A program made the position numbers and the translations under genes. Below are positions 1-12,470 of a stretch of DNA of 64,000 nt, one piece after another. Source of the DNA: Nissolia schottii (Eukaryota; Streptophyta; Magnoliopsida; Fabales; Fabaceae). Under the pieces are notes generated by a model. It was not told where the DNA came from. It made no database searches and saw nothing but the letters and a program-made list of their open reading frames with translations. Each line of letters opens with the position of its first letter. The stretch's first letter is position 1. The stretch spans positions 197,745 through 261,744 of the forward strand of contig QANU01064822.1 of assembly GCA_003254905.1 (NCBI GenBank), given 5' to 3'.

Positions 1-261
1 TCTAAGGTGTATCATAAGTTCAAATGGTCCGTAAATTTCTAAACCTCTTACAAGTTGACTTTTCCAATGATTTGACTAATGAAAAGTGTATCAAGATCAT
101 ATAGAACGTGAAATGATGAAAAAAATTCAACAAATTCAGTTCTAAAAATTATCAAAAATAAAAAAATTGAGTAGGAGAAGTAATTACTCTATAAGATACG
201 TGAGAAACCACTTTTAAACAATTAAATGATTATATATCTCAACATGTCATATTTAGAAGAA

Positions 262-305
262 GGAAAATGCTGCATCTACACCCAAATGGGGTTACACCGT
301 ACAAC
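262..305 (+). repeat. Left terminal inverted repeat of the FAR1-MULE
   Basis: It lies directly inside the left TTAGAAGAA copy. It contains TACACC followed by GGTTACACCGTACAAC, which reappears inverted at the other end of the element. Confidence 0.8.
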
Positions 306-1044
306 TAACGTCCGCATTCTCTAAGAAACCCTCAGCTTGTCATTGTCTTCCACCGAGCTCTCATTTTCATTCCATTAGCTCGCATCTTTCTTTCAGAGCA
401 GTTCGTGTTTTCAGTCGGATCTCACTGTTTCATCTTTTGTGTTCTTCATCGTATCTTATCGACCTGCATCATGTTGTTCTTCATACGTTTCATCATCTTC
501 TTCTTCATTCGTCCATGTCTTTTGGATCTATAGAACTGAATGAAGAATTACATGAAAATATTGATGAGGTATTTGATAGTTTTGTTGAATTCTTGTTGAG
601 GTGATAGGTTTGAGGGTTCAATGAATTTATGGGCTTAGTTGTTTGAGTTTATTCAAAAGTTGTTCCGAATGTATGTGAATTATATTTCTGTTTGGATGGC
701 ATGCAAGATGTAATTTTGTTATGAATTTTTGAAACTATCAAAATGTTTGCTTATTCTTTCTCGAAAGTTTATTCATGAATGTTGTCAAATATGTTCAACT
801 AAAAATTTTTCTCAATTGACTGGTAGTTAAAAATTTTCATTATTACAAGTTAAATGTTCGTTTACTCGTATGCCAATTTTTGTTTATTGTTGTTCAAAAG
901 TTTACCCAAAATAATAATAGTACACCAGTTTATTTATGACTAGTTAAATAATTTGTTTTGAATATGTTTAAAGTTTGTTTGACATTGTAATTATCATTTC
1001 TTAGCAGGGCACAAATAACATGCAATGTGATTCAATCAACTCGA

Positions 1045-1255
1045 AAAATGTGGTGCCTACGAATGGAATATTTGTTTGATTTGTTGGAACATGTCAAATA
1101 ATTTTATAACAAGTATGCTAATAGGATTGGGTTTACGTGGAGGATAGAGAAATCTAAAAAGGATGATTGTAGAGAATTTAAGTATCAAATTCTAACATGC
1201 AATAGAGAAGGTAGTTGTTCATCAAGACTACCAAAAATTGTATATGAAGCTTTGT
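1045..1255 (+). pseudogene. FAR1 DNA-binding domain remnant
   Basis: Plus-strand translation with a few stops gives a FAR1-type pattern: FYNKYANRIGFTWRIEKS, then YQILTCNREG. FAR1 domains (a WRKY-GCM1-related zinc fold) sit at the N-terminus of FAR1/FHY3 proteins and the MULE transposases they derive from. The same block is better preserved on the minus strand at 38437-39036. It has no complete reading frame. Confidence 0.7.
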
Positions 1256-1589
1256 CTATAGAAGAGTTTGAGGCTGGATGGTGTGGTCTAATTGAATAAT
1301 ATAACCTCAAGAACAACAAATGGTTGGCAAGTACGAAATGTGATTACATAATGATAAAAATGTTTGTTTACATTATCATTAATGTTTGTCAGATATACAA
1401 ACATGTTTGTTTAATTTGGTTATAATGGTTATATACAAACATGTTTGTTATAATCTTTAGATATAATGTTTGTTCAAATATACAAGCATATTTGTTTAGT
1501 TTGGGTATAGTGTTTGTTGTTGTTAGGTTTGTTCAATGAATGATGCAGCTGGGCACCAATATTTCTTAACGGTGAGTTTTGGGCAAGAA

Positions 1590-1703
1590 TAACGAGCACA
1601 CAGAGGAGTGAGAGCATTCATGCATTGTTTGATGGGTTCTTGACTATGAAGAGTGTCTTGCATCAATTTGTTACGCAATACGACAATGCCCTTGGTGTCG
1701 AGG
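1590..1703 (+). pseudogene. FAR1-like transposase C-terminal fragment
   Basis: Translation includes STQRSESIHALFDGF and FVTQYDNAL, the conserved block that follows the catalytic region in FAR1-type transposases. The matching block of the second element is on the minus strand near 37051-37330 (STQRCESMHAFFYGY). The distance from the FAR1 domain is far too short for the transposase core, so the core has been deleted. Confidence 0.7.
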
Positions 1704-1790
1704 GTCTTTTTCTGTGGAGTTATTCTCACCAGAGCGAGGGTCCTTTTGTGTGGAGTTTTTATCACCAGAGTCGGCGTCTTCTTCCTTGGT
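1699..1790 (+). repeat. 36-bp tandem repeat, about 2.5 copies
   Basis: The unit begins CGAGGGTC and includes GTGGAGTT and ATCACCAGAG. It recurs at 1735 and, degraded, at about 1771. It lies directly after the transposase fragment. Confidence 0.65.
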
Positions 1791-2264
1791 GCCATCTATC
1801 CAACAATATCAAATTCTAATACACTATTCTATATGATTGACACGTCAACTTATTTCAATTATTCCCTCACCGTAAACTCTTAATGGAACCCCTTTCTCGA
1901 AATAAACTCAAATTCACACTCCAAACCCACAATAAATTTTACCATAAACTCTTACTGTAACCCCTTCCTCACAATAAACTCAAATCCATACCCCAAGCAT
2001 TTCCTTGACTTCTTCGGTTGTACTTCACAATAATCTATTTCACATATTTGAATTATTTTTTGTTTGTGAACTTATTATGTTAGAGTGAACAATGATAGCT
2101 TTATTTTTATTTCGTTACTTAATCATTTTACTTTTAATCATTCATACAGTTTATTTTGCCTGCGCAATGTGCAATTGATAATCTAGTTAAGTATAAACAG
2201 GGAGATCAAATAAACAATGATAACATGAAATAAACAAACAGTGAAAAGCACATTGAACAAACAC

Positions 2265-2835
2265 TGTACTCTATTTTTATAAACAAATCATGTGAATCCA
2301 ATGAATAAACTTTCACAAATAAGTGAAGGTCTAAACAAAGTGATAAAAATAGTAATTATGAACAAAATCTATGAACAAACTTATGCAAATACATGAACAA
2401 ATAGTATAACCAAAATCAAACAAACATTTAAAAAGAAACGAACACACTTGATGAAACAATCCAAAGGAAATAAACAAACTTTAAAGTGCAAACAAACAAA
2501 CATACATGTTGACATGAACAAACCCCTTTTTCATTTGCATTGTGTAATTAAACCATGAACAAATAATGTACTCTATTTTTATAAACAAATCTTTTGAATT
2601 CAATGAACAAACTTTTACAGATATGTGAACAAACAGGGAGAAGAATCTAAACAAAACATTAAATACTTGTTCAAATACACAAAAAAGTAGTATAACTAAA
2701 ATCAAACAAACACACTTGAAGAAACAATCCAAAGGAAATAAACAAACTTTGCAATACATAAAAACAAACATACATATTGACAAGAACAAACCCATTTCCA
2801 TGTGCATTGTGGAATTAAACCATGAACAAATTTTT
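2265..2835 (+). repeat. Imperfect tandem duplication of about 270-300 bp with TGAACAAA motifs
   Basis: TGTACTCTATTTTTATAAAC occurs at 2265 and 2567. A second shared block, ACACTTG followed by GAAACAATCCAAAGG, occurs at 2444 and 2712. Both units carry many AACAAAC/TGAACAAA motifs. The array occupies the subterminal part of the FAR1-MULE. Confidence 0.7.
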
Positions 2836-3321
2836 CCCAATACATTTTCATTCACAATGAACAAACAAAATTAGAAAAGGTTGCTCTTACCTACTTTGTT
2901 GGAGAGTTTATTCAAAGGAAGATAACCTTCCATTTCCTCCTTTTCATACACAAGAATTTCAATTCAAACAAACTCAAACCCTAAAATAGAAACATAGTTA
3001 AAGAGCAAACAAACAATTAAATAAGGCGCTCTTGACTACCTTTGCAGGAGAGTTTGTTCAAAGTAAAATGTTGTAAGTGCTCTTGCTCTCTGATCGCATG
3101 CTATCTTTGTTGTCATGGCCTCTGATTTGTCATTGTCGTGTCTTGTTTGGGGTCAACGTTCTTGTTTTGCATTTGGAGCAGAGTTAAAGGTTTGAAATTG
3201 GAAGGTGAGGGTTTGCGTGATACTCACGTGTTCCTTTGTATTAAGTATGAGAGTGGGTAGTTGAAATGAGAGTGAGTGGTTTAATGACTGGGAGGGGTTA
3301 CTCAGTATATTGTTGAGTAGT

Positions 3322-3365
3322 GGTTGTACGGTGTAACCATATTAGGTGTACACTCAGTGTCACTC
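3322..3365 (-). repeat. Right terminal inverted repeat of the FAR1-MULE
   Basis: Read on the minus strand it starts GAGTGACACTGAGTGTACACC and continues to GGTTACACCGTACAAC, mirroring 262-305. The right TTAGAAGAA duplication follows at 3366-3374. Confidence 0.8.
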
Positions 3366-3374
3366 TTAGAAGAA

Positions 3375-4983
3375 TGAGTGACAAGCATCCAATTCTATAC
3401 ACTCAAATATCATATTAAAAACAAAAATGTTATATGTACACTTAATTTTATACACCTATACATACATCATTAATAATGCATAAATTTTATTCTCATGAGT
3501 GCACAAACATTACAAACTTATAGACGATATTCTTAATTATACTTAATTAAGTGCATAAACATTACAGACATTAAAACACAAACTTTATGTATATAAATAT
3601 AAGGTGTATGTATAATTTATATTTTTTGGTGTACGTGTAACATGATTGTATTAAAAAATATCTCTCAAAAGTTTAAATTGTCAAATAGAAATAATTAAAT
3701 AGTTTTATATCTTAATAAATATACAAGTAGTAGCTACAGCATTGAGGCTTGTCGTAGGTTTCTAAACTTGCCACTAAATTTCCTATTTATTTCTATTTAA
3801 ATTTTGTATACATAAAATTTTACTTCATTCAAAAAGTTAGATAATAATATTTTTATTACTACATAAAAGACTAGCAGCAAGATAAAACAAAAAATTTGGC
3901 ATACTCAAGGTGTTCATTGCCAATAACATTGACTAATCTCTTGCAAGTAACTGAGATTCTATGAAGGAGTAAATTGTTGGTCACAAAATGTTTTTCATTT
4001 TCATAAGTGAGGATTGAATTCACATCAACATGATTAAGAGACTATGTCACACCTGATTATTCTAGTGGGAGATAACTATTCATAGTCTTACATAAATTTT
4101 AAAATAAAAAACTGACGCTACACAAATTGATATAAGTCTATTTGAGTTCAAAAAAAAGTTAAGTTTTTATTACATATTTTTAATATTAATTAAAAAATCA
4201 AAGACATTTTCTAAAACTGAACGTACCTGACACCATTACCATTTTCCTTAATAACCTGTGCCTGGTTTTCTTTTTTTTGGTTTTTTTCTTTTTTGAAGGA
4301 TAGAACGGTAGTTCATAGATGGGTCAAAAGAACACGTGATCAATTTAGAAACCAGACAACCGTATTAAAATTTGAAACTCAGTTGCCATCCAAATCAATG
4401 GGACAATTCACCCACCACCCTTACCAACCAGATAATAAAAAACAATGATACCATTACCAAACCAGAACCTTTCCTTTCATAAGAATCAATATCTTAAATG
4501 AAATAAGTGATTAAGATAACAAAAATAACCTAACCATGAGAACACCAAACCTCCATGATATTATAGTCACATAGTACATACAAACTAATTATTAGTGCAA
4601 GAAGGATTATTTCTCATTCTTAAGTTAACTACAATCATCAGAACATGCAAACCCAAACAAGAAACCTATGGCTATGATGTATTGATGCCATCATGATTAT
4701 TTCCGTAGTTGTGATCCAAGTGAGCTGACTCTAGCATGCATTAAACATAAGGCAACACTATATAAATACAACAATCAAGTCTTAAGCCTTATGTCACTAG
4801 GTATGGTCACACGTCACCTATATGAATTAGACATCATAATATCTTATTCATACAATCATGTAAATTAGAGAAATTATCTTATGATTAAGATATACCAAAT
4901 AGATTGTGCTCTATCCAACAATAAAATAACGTTTCAAGTAAAAGTTGAGTCCTAAAGTTCTTGTGTGTTTTTAAAGCATCATT
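3375..4983. other. AT-rich intergenic DNA
   Basis: No plausible gene on either strand. The stretch is AT-rich with no clear repeat structure, and separates the FAR1-MULE from the 3' flank of the IRX10L-like gene. Confidence 0.6.
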
Positions 4984-5086
4984 AAATATACTCTAAACCA
5001 CACAATGAATGACATTTCATTTAAAGTGATGGGCCGTCCAATTAAAAGGCTGAAATGTCATTCATTGCGTGGTTTGGAGCATATTT
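4984..5086 (-). repeat. Long hairpin (fold-back MITE or small-RNA precursor candidate)
   Basis: Two 36-nt arms, 4984-5019 and 5051-5086, are reverse complements with 3 mismatches around a 31-nt loop. In a minus-strand transcript two of the mismatches become G-U pairs, so the fold is more stable in that orientation, which is the orientation of the neighbouring IRX10L gene. The hairpin begins about 270 nt past that gene's stop codon, where a long 3'UTR could include it. No clear target-site duplication was found. It could be a short MITE or a hairpin RNA source. Confidence 0.6.
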
Positions 5087-5353
5087 AGCATAGCCCTTGA
5101 GGACCACACAAGAATTTATTGGTAAAGCACAATCAACCTTGCTGCTAAAGCAGGGTAGAATAGTAAACCATGAAATGACAGCAATTAAGCTTCCAAATGG
5201 ATTGTATTATCTAATGGATTGTCTTAGAAAATATCAAAATTTACAATCTCAACAAAAATACCAACATCCCAATTACCAACCCCTATGAACACTTGAGAGT
5301 ATTGACCATAATATGTAAAGAGTCCTAGTTGCCTCAGAAAGCTGTGACAACTG

Positions 5354-8300
5354 TTACCAAGGTTTAAGGTCACCCGCAGGACCAGCAGTCCAATTCAAGA
5401 TCTTCTCCCCCGGCTTCAAGTATATGCTCCGGTCATGTGGCAACTTGCGCGCGAGCCCATTTAGAACTTGATGGAAAGCATCCCCTGATTGAGCCGGTTG
5501 TGGGAACAGCATAGCTTGCTTCATGGAAGGGTTGGCAAGCAATCTTTGTTTCCTTAAGATAACTTCTGGTGGGATGGATGTGAGTATGGTATCCAACTTA
5601 GGGACATCTTCCTCATCAACAAACACCCCTATATCTTCCCATGGGATCGCATCAGCAAACGGCAGAACAATATCGTCAGCAATAATGACAGGGATGCAGC
5701 CAAATACAACGGCTTCGACCAATCTCGGGCTCCAAGGGGCCCAGCCAAGTGGGCACAAACAAAACACGGCTCGTTGCATGTCCTCGTAGTATGTGGTTGG
5801 GTGCTCGGTTGAAATGTCAAACAGTGGACTGTCCTTAAAGTTCTCCCACACTGCTGCCCTTGCACCTCTGTAAGATAGCACAGTCACTTTGAGCTGTTAG
5901 GAGATTATGCTATTATTCTGTTTGGCTATGAAAGCATCAACAGACAGGCACCAAACTTCAACATATACATTGACTTAAGTTTTGGTCATAATATTAAAAA
6001 GAACCAATTCTGTTTTGCTATTATAAAAGCAATCAATATGCTTGACCAGTTCCAATAACAACTAAATAAAGCAATTATATGAATGAAAGGCACTGCTGCT
6101 TGTGTTATCAATATATGTGGATGTGCTAGAAGATCAGTGAAAAGCATAACATAGCGAAATCTTCTCTTAGGACATGTGATTTGTAATAAGACATACCTTG
6201 CATAGTAACCACCCTCAGGATCATTTCCAACATCATAAAACAGTCCTCGGAAGTAAACGAAAATGGACCTGGGAGTCTTTTCAGGTATTAGGTGGGCATA
6301 AATTTTCTGTGATGGAGCATATGGAGGAATGGTGATTGAGCCATCTTTCAGGCATACATGATTCCTCTGTCCAAATGTTTGGACCAAGGTAGCACGTTGT
6401 AGCAACGGAAGAATTCCTCTTTCAATTGCCTTCTCCTCCTGCAACAAAATAACACGATAACAGCGCATGTCATGACTCACCAGACCCGTGTACAATAATA
6501 ATTGTGGAATCCAAGGTACCTCTATCTCTCAATAAACCACACAATGGATTCAAATGCTCAAGTAGAACTACCAGTGATATAATACAAAAATTTAAAACAA
6601 TATTACTAAATTCCTTACTTGATAATGGAAGCATGCCCCAAAGTCATGAGGGGTCACAAAGAAATGATCTGCTCCTTCTGTCCTGTTCCAATAAGGCCAG
6701 TTTGAAGAAATAAGCTGTATGGCACTTCTCATCATTCGCGGAGACTTAAAAGGTAAAGGGAGGCCATTTGGTGTCAAGTCACAGGTGGTGTATACAGGAG
6801 TATAAAACCAATCAGCTTCTTCAGGGTTAAGGGTTCGGACAGGGCTTGACAAGAGAAACCGGTGCATAAAGATCTCGGCAGCAAACATATGATTGAGGCA
6901 TCTTGGGTCCTTCTGCAGAATTTTCTTGTTATATTTGCTTGGAAGTTCATAAACAAAAACCTTCAACCTTCCCACCGGATCATCTTCTAACACATCACCA
7001 GCACTACCTACAATGTTTCAACCACAAAATGCTTAGCAGTTTTATTTCATCTAAATGAAATATATCCTGATTTCTAAAGTAAATAGAATCACATGGAACT
7101 TTCAGAGACCTGTATCTGACACCAGTTTATCTCCAGAATCAAAACTGGTCAATGCAAGCTATTAATAAAGATTAAAGAATAGTGATTATTAGCTCTTTAA
7201 GGTTCCAAGCAACCGGAAAAATGTTTTTCCTTTTGTTTGTGTATTTATTATTTATTATCATAGTTTTATATAAGTTCTCTCTTACGCAGCCCCCATCACA
7301 GTTGCATACTCAGTGATGAAGAGCATACCGATATGCTTCTCGAACACACAATAAGTATCCGTATGGTCAACAGAAATCAAGCAAAATTCATGCATTATCA
7401 TAAGGCAATCATTTAGATTTATCATTTTTAAAATGTTTGCTAGATTTTCCATGACACTTCTTCCAGATTGCCATTAGTATGTTCGTTACAAATGAAGAGG
7501 CCCACATGCAGAAATTACTCCTCCTCACCCCCATATTAAATAGTTATAAACCAATGTACTGTATTTTCTTGAAGACTGCTAACGTCACAGGTATCTGATC
7601 GAGATAACAGAAGACAAAATTAGTAGTTTGTCTGAATCTATTGGAATGTAGTGTGAATAATGGTAGGACTAGGGCACGAAAAAGACAAAATCACAAAGGT
7701 CATCAAGATCCTGTCAACCAAGCCCACAGAACCTGACCAAAGAGAAGATTGACTATAACATGACCCTATGTTTATCCACAGCCTCTTTCAATGTGTTTCT
7801 TCCCCAAATGCTTGGACTGATTTCAATGCAAGCCTTATTGTGGCCGCCCCTACCACCGAACCAGCTACACAACATCAATCCCTAAATGGATTATGCTACT
7901 AAGGGTCCAGGCCACGCCCACCATCAAAACATTGCAAGTACATAGTCTCTAAGTACCAGGTTTGACACTTTGAAATCGAGACTTCAAGGACAAGTTACTA
8001 AACGAAATGCTCAAGAACCAAAACCTTCAGATTGAATTGCTGACCAAAAACTAACATCTCAAACAAAAACAAGTCAGACCTCAAACCAAGGAAGAGATCT
8101 TAATTAAATCCATACTCACGATACACAAGAAACACACCACTGAAAACCATAACATGAAATGATCAAACCAATGTGACAGGCAGAAAACCAGAAAAAGAAA
8201 AAACAATTGATCACAATCAAAACCCCAAAGCAACAGAACAGAACCAAACCAACAAAATCAACTGAACATGGGGATATGACAAAGCTCAGAAAGAATTTGA

Positions 8301-8480
8301 TTAAACAAAATGGAAGAAATAAAAATACTAAATAGCATTAAAAAAATAAAAATCAAACTTTGAAGATACCCCACCTGAAATCCTCTCAGTAGGTTGGTTT
8401 CGACCCAGCTCCACAGCACCAATCCTCAAAACAAGAGCAGCACAGAGAAAACCAGCGAAACCCCACTTCCAAAAATCCAT
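5354..8480 (-). CDS. IRX10L: Exostosin-family (GT47) beta-1,4-xylosyltransferase, IRX10/IRX10-LIKE type
   Basis: This enzyme family extends the xylan backbone of secondary and primary walls in the Golgi, together with IRX9 and IRX14. Coding exons on the minus strand are 8480-8375, 7007-6619, 6438-6197 and 5867-5354. Introns are 1367, 180 and 329 bp, all GT-AG and phase-consistent. Together they give 1,251 nt and 416 aa, a normal family length. The start is the ATG at 8480, followed by a short hydrophobic N-terminus (about residues 4-20: WKWGFAGFLCAALVL) that suits a signal anchor. The exostosin domain fills the rest, with VFVYELPSKYN near the start, FHYQ at the end of exon 2, and CLCPLGWAPWSPRLVEAV plus GCIPVIIADDIVLPF in the last exon, the presumed nucleotide-sugar-binding region. 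No break is seen. Whether it is the IRX10 or IRX10-L paralogue needs a tree; IRX10-L looks closer by eye. Confidence 0.95.
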
Positions 8481-10206
8481 TTTTTATCCAGAAGCAGAAA
8501 ATACCTTGATCCGAACACCCTCACAAAAGGGTATCAACAAAAAACACAAAAGGCTGCAACTGCTACAAAACAAACAAGACCCAAGAGATTATAAGGGGAA
8601 AAGAAAAGGGGAAGTCAAATGAAGTCAGCAGCAAAAGAAGGTGATGGTGGTGATGATGGTTGGGAAGTCACAAGGGAAAGTAGTTGTGAAGAGGTTTCTT
8701 AGCAATGGGGATTCACACAGAGCCTCTGGAAGACAGTGATATAGGTTCTTTCTTTCCCCTCAGCAGCAAAGAGAGAGACAGGTGTTAGCACTTGAGGGAC
8801 CAGAAAGAGAAATGGATTTGGTTTGAAGAAATAGGGGCACAGCAATTTTCTCTCTTCACCAACTTTGAAAGAAAGGGGGGAAAAATGGTTTACTATTGGT
8901 GAAGATTGAAGGAGAAGGATGAAGAGGAAGAAGGGGTGGCTGGTTTTGCAAAATTGCTGTTTTGGTTTGGTTTTTTCTTTATGTGCGGTTTGATGACAAG
9001 TCAAAATCTCAGAATACCATATAGGCAAATAAACAAAGCTACGCCACGGTGTTAATTTTCTCATTTAGTATTATTTCAACCATTCAATTATGGTGCTTTT
9101 ACTAAGTGAATAAACCTTTACATTTTAGATCAGTTGAAAGTATTAAATTGGAGTAAACTTTTATAGGTAAACTTTTGAATTTATCTTTTAAAATTGTTTA
9201 AATTAAATTTTAAAAAAACTAATTTAATTGAATCTAAAAATAATAATTTAATCAAATTTTAATAACATATGAAAATGAATTTATTATTTTTTATTATTTA
9301 GAGATAAATTTAATCAATATTATTAATATTAATGACAAATTCAAAGGTTTATTTCTTATTTTATAGCCGGAGTCTGTTGCTTCGTCACTTTATGTTTGAG
9401 TCCTGCCATCTCAGGAGCACAAAGTCTTTCCATTTTTATTTTTCTTTTTTTATTTCCTTGAAATTGCGTTGAAACTTTAGTTTACTACACTGCGGTTAGA
9501 AGCTTCGAATGGAATAAGTTGAGTTTTAATCTAGATTCAACTACCAATTTGATCCACTAAAAATATGTAATATCAATTTAACTCTTCAAAGACCAAAAAT
9601 TTATAGTAATATCAACTTAGTTTTATCAATATTTTTTTTAAGAAAGAAATGAAAGTCAAATATTAAACTTTCACCTTACAAAACATTAGAATAACTATTA
9701 GATTATGAGTTTAACCATTTGTCAACAAATTCTCTCTTTTAACTGTTATTGTAATGTTTGTGTGTCGCATTATTTTATTACTATGACAAAATTAATTTAA
9801 TGTTACTTATAAATATTTGAATATCTATTTAAATATTTAATTCATTTAGAACACATTACTTTTAAAATTAACTAGTTAAAAAAAATTATGGGCTTAGTTG
9901 ATGTTGAAAAAGACAAATTTTTAGAAGATTAAATTAATGTCACTCGCATCTTTTAACGGATTAAAGAGGATTGAATTGATAGTATAATATTTAATTTATT
10001 TACCAAAATAATATTAAATTACAACTTACAATTTAATATAATTTGAAATTTTAATGACTTGGTTTTCTCCTAAGAGCCCTGCTAGGGTTCGTCGTCACCC
10101 TGATCCCATGGAGACATCTCCTTACCTTGTGTGATCATTTCTTTTTAGTTATTCATGTTTTTGCCTGAGTGTGGTCATTAACACACACTAAAATGTAGTA
10201 CATGGG
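8481..10206. other. 5' flank of the IRX10L-like gene and AT-rich spacer
   Basis: The 5'UTR and promoter of the minus-strand xylosyltransferase should lie just above 8480. The first 450 bp are purine/pyrimidine-biased and less AT-rich. From about 9060 the DNA is AT-rich with no convincing coding potential. Confidence 0.5.
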
Positions 10207-11565
10207 CTAACTTATGTCGTCTCTAAGAAAGCAATTTTCAAACCAATTACAATTACAATTACAAATAAAACAAAGGAGGGTAAAAAGAAAGCAAAACGAA
10301 AGTAAGTCAACAATGAGCCGGTCTCGTTTCTTACAAGTGAGGGTTTTAAACATAGCTTCCACGACATTGATTAATTGACTCCCACACTTGAGATTTACAA
10401 TAAATCCAGGGATAGATGTCTCCACCACCGATTTGGAAGAGTGACAACCCCAATCAGTTGGTTTGATGTTTCAGCACCATTTCCACATATATAGCAATCC
10501 CTAACCACTTGAATCCCCTTCCACTGAATGTTGAAGATCGTGGGAATAATATCATGGCAAAGCTTTCAAGCAAAAATTCTCACTTTTGGATGACGATTGA
10601 GCTTCCATATCATAGACCAAAGCTGCTTGTGATCCTTGAGAAAATTAAATTTCTAGTAACTTGAATTGTTGTTTGCAATCCTCTTCTGAATTTGTGCATT
10701 CCATGCTAATTTATAGGTTGATTTAACCGAGAAAATTCCCCTCCTGTCATTAAACCAACATATAGAATCATGGCGTTGAAAATTTATAACAGGGATAGAC
10801 TTGTCTGATCTTGATTGAAAAGAGCCCTTACCAAATCATCATTCCATCTCTTAGGATTATTTTGGATCAGCTGTTCAACTAGTAATAGACCTAATGTCTC
10901 TCCCGAATTTTCTACTACAAACCTCCCTTCAAGTGGGACCCACGAGTCCTTCCAAATGTCTGTCCCAATTTCAAAACCTCCCAACCCTCCAAAATGCTCC
11001 TCCACGTGAATGAAGGGTTACAACCCAATTCTGGTAATATTTAGCTCGAAGCAATCTAGACACTAGAGCATCTAGATTTGAAATAAGTTTCCATCCTTGT
11101 TTTGCGAGCATAGCTTGATTGAAAGACTGGAAATCCCCAAACCCATGCCACCACAGCTCCTTGGCCAGCATAGCTTATCCTATGAAATCCAATGTATCTT
11201 CCTTGCATATGTATTGTGTCCTCACCAAAATCGAGCCGTAAGACTATTTAAATAATCAATGACTATTTGAGGGATCTTAAAATAGCTCATCGTATAGGTA
11301 GGGATGGATTGGGCCACTGCTTTGATTAGAACCTCTTTCCCCCCTCCGCTTGAAAGGAGTTTCTGACGCCACCCTTGTACTCGCTTCCAAACTCTGTCCA
11401 TCAGTGATTAAAATGATTGGTTCTTTGCTGCTACCCACCATTGTAGGAAGGAAGACCCAAGTACTTCTCCCTTAAACTCCACTCCACTTGATCACAAGCC
11501 TTGCTCATATCTAGCTTCATCTCTGCATAACCTTCCTTTCTAGATTTCCTATTCCTTAGAGTATG
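10207..11565 (-). mobile_element. Decayed L1-type LINE (RT and C-terminal region), internally deleted
   Basis: Minus-strand frames show a non-LTR reverse transcriptase with stops. Near 11510 is the motif MKLDMSKA, followed almost at once by EKYLGLPS, which normally lies far downstream in the RT domain; this indicates an internal deletion. Further along are FNQAMLAKQGWKLI (about 11060-11110) and the zf-RVT region (10784-11005: IWKDSWVP). It is non-functional. Its 3' part is repeated in the opposite orientation at 11590-11850. Confidence 0.75.
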
Positions 11566-11589
11566 AAGTAATAGTTCAGGTTACCAGAA

Positions 11590-12470
11590 ATTTAATTTTC
11601 TCAAGGATCACAAGCAGCTTTGGTCTATGATATGGAAGCTCAATTGTCCGCCAAAAGTCTTTAACCTTGAGCAGAAAGGGATTCAAGTGGTTGGGGATTG
11701 ATTGTTATCTATGTGTAAATGGTGTTGAAACATCAAACCGTCTGTTTGGGGATTGTCATTTTTCCAAATCGATGGTGGAGATTTAATGCTAATCTCATAT
11801 CTATCTGGGAGTGAATTAATCAATGTTGTGGAACTTGTATTTAAAATCATTACCTATGAGAAACGATATTTGCCTCACCAGTAGTTGTTGTACTCCATCT
11901 GGCTGCAGAGGAACAGACGATGGATGAAGGGCAGGATTCACATGGCAGAGTCAGTGAAGCTCCAACTGAGAGCGTTCCAATCAATGGGGGGTTGTCGGAG
12001 GGAAGTTGGGAAGTCACAGGGTAGCAGAACGGATTCGCCACCGCTGGAGGGGATGGGGAAGATTAACACGGATTTTGCGGTGTTTGAATTCAATGGCTAT
12101 TATGGCTTTCGGGGTTGTGATTCGTGACCACAATGGGGACTTCTTGGCAGCGAAAAGGGTGAGAGGGTATGGAAGCTATGGAGTGGAGAGAGGATATACA
12201 TAGTAGTATCATGGTTAAAGGTGATTCCCAAAGTGCAATGAAGAGGCTTCAAGAAGCTGATGGAGATTTTTCTCATTTAGGAACTATTGTTCAAGACATT
12301 TTTTCTTATGCGTTATGTTTTCATAATTTTGATTCTCAGTTTATTTTTTGTTCTGCAAATCGTGTAGCTGACTATTTAGCAAAGTCTGCTATTGTTTATG
12401 GCTTTCATATATGGGTTGAGGTTGTCCTAGACTTTCGAACTTCTCTCCTAAATGTTTATATGATTCCTTA
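11590..12470 (+). mobile_element. Second LINE fragment, inverted, with RNase H-like end
   Basis: The plus strand at 11592-11643 (starting TTAATTTTCTCAAGGATCAC) matches the minus strand of about 10600-10650, and similarity continues to about 11850. Downstream are pieces of a plant LINE RNase H-like domain: INTDFAVFEFNGYYGF and VVIRDHNGDFLAAKR in shifting frames (12060-12160), then 12210-12470 with VKGDSQSAMKRL and ANRVADYLAKSA. Frameshifts and stops make it a relic. Together with the previous feature it forms a head-to-head inverted pair. Confidence 0.7.

Larger units (their letters stand above)
262..3365 (+). mobile_element. Non-autonomous FAR1-type Mutator-like element (MULE), deletion derivative
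   Basis: A 3,104-bp element bounded by the perfect 9-bp direct repeat TTAGAAGAA at 253-261 and 3366-3374, the duplication length expected of Mutator elements. Its ends are inverted: 262-305 and the reverse complement of 3322-3365 share GGTTACACCGTACAAC and weaker similarity further out. The inside holds two separate fragments of a FAR1-like transposase on the plus strand (about 1045-1255 and 1590-1703). The catalytic core between them is missing, so the element cannot encode an active transposase. The right half is rich in TGAACAAAC-type motifs. Seen: ends, duplication and fragments. Inferred: origin by internal deletion from an autonomous relative. Confidence 0.85.

Noticed and set aside
2481..2864. 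127-aa minus-strand frame rich in Phe and Cys
   Set aside because: It falls in the AACAAAC tandem duplication of the FAR1-MULE; the frame reflects repeat composition.
8699..9064. 121-aa frame upstream of the IRX10L gene
   Set aside because: No recognisable domain; it lies in the expected promoter/5'UTR of the xylosyltransferase.
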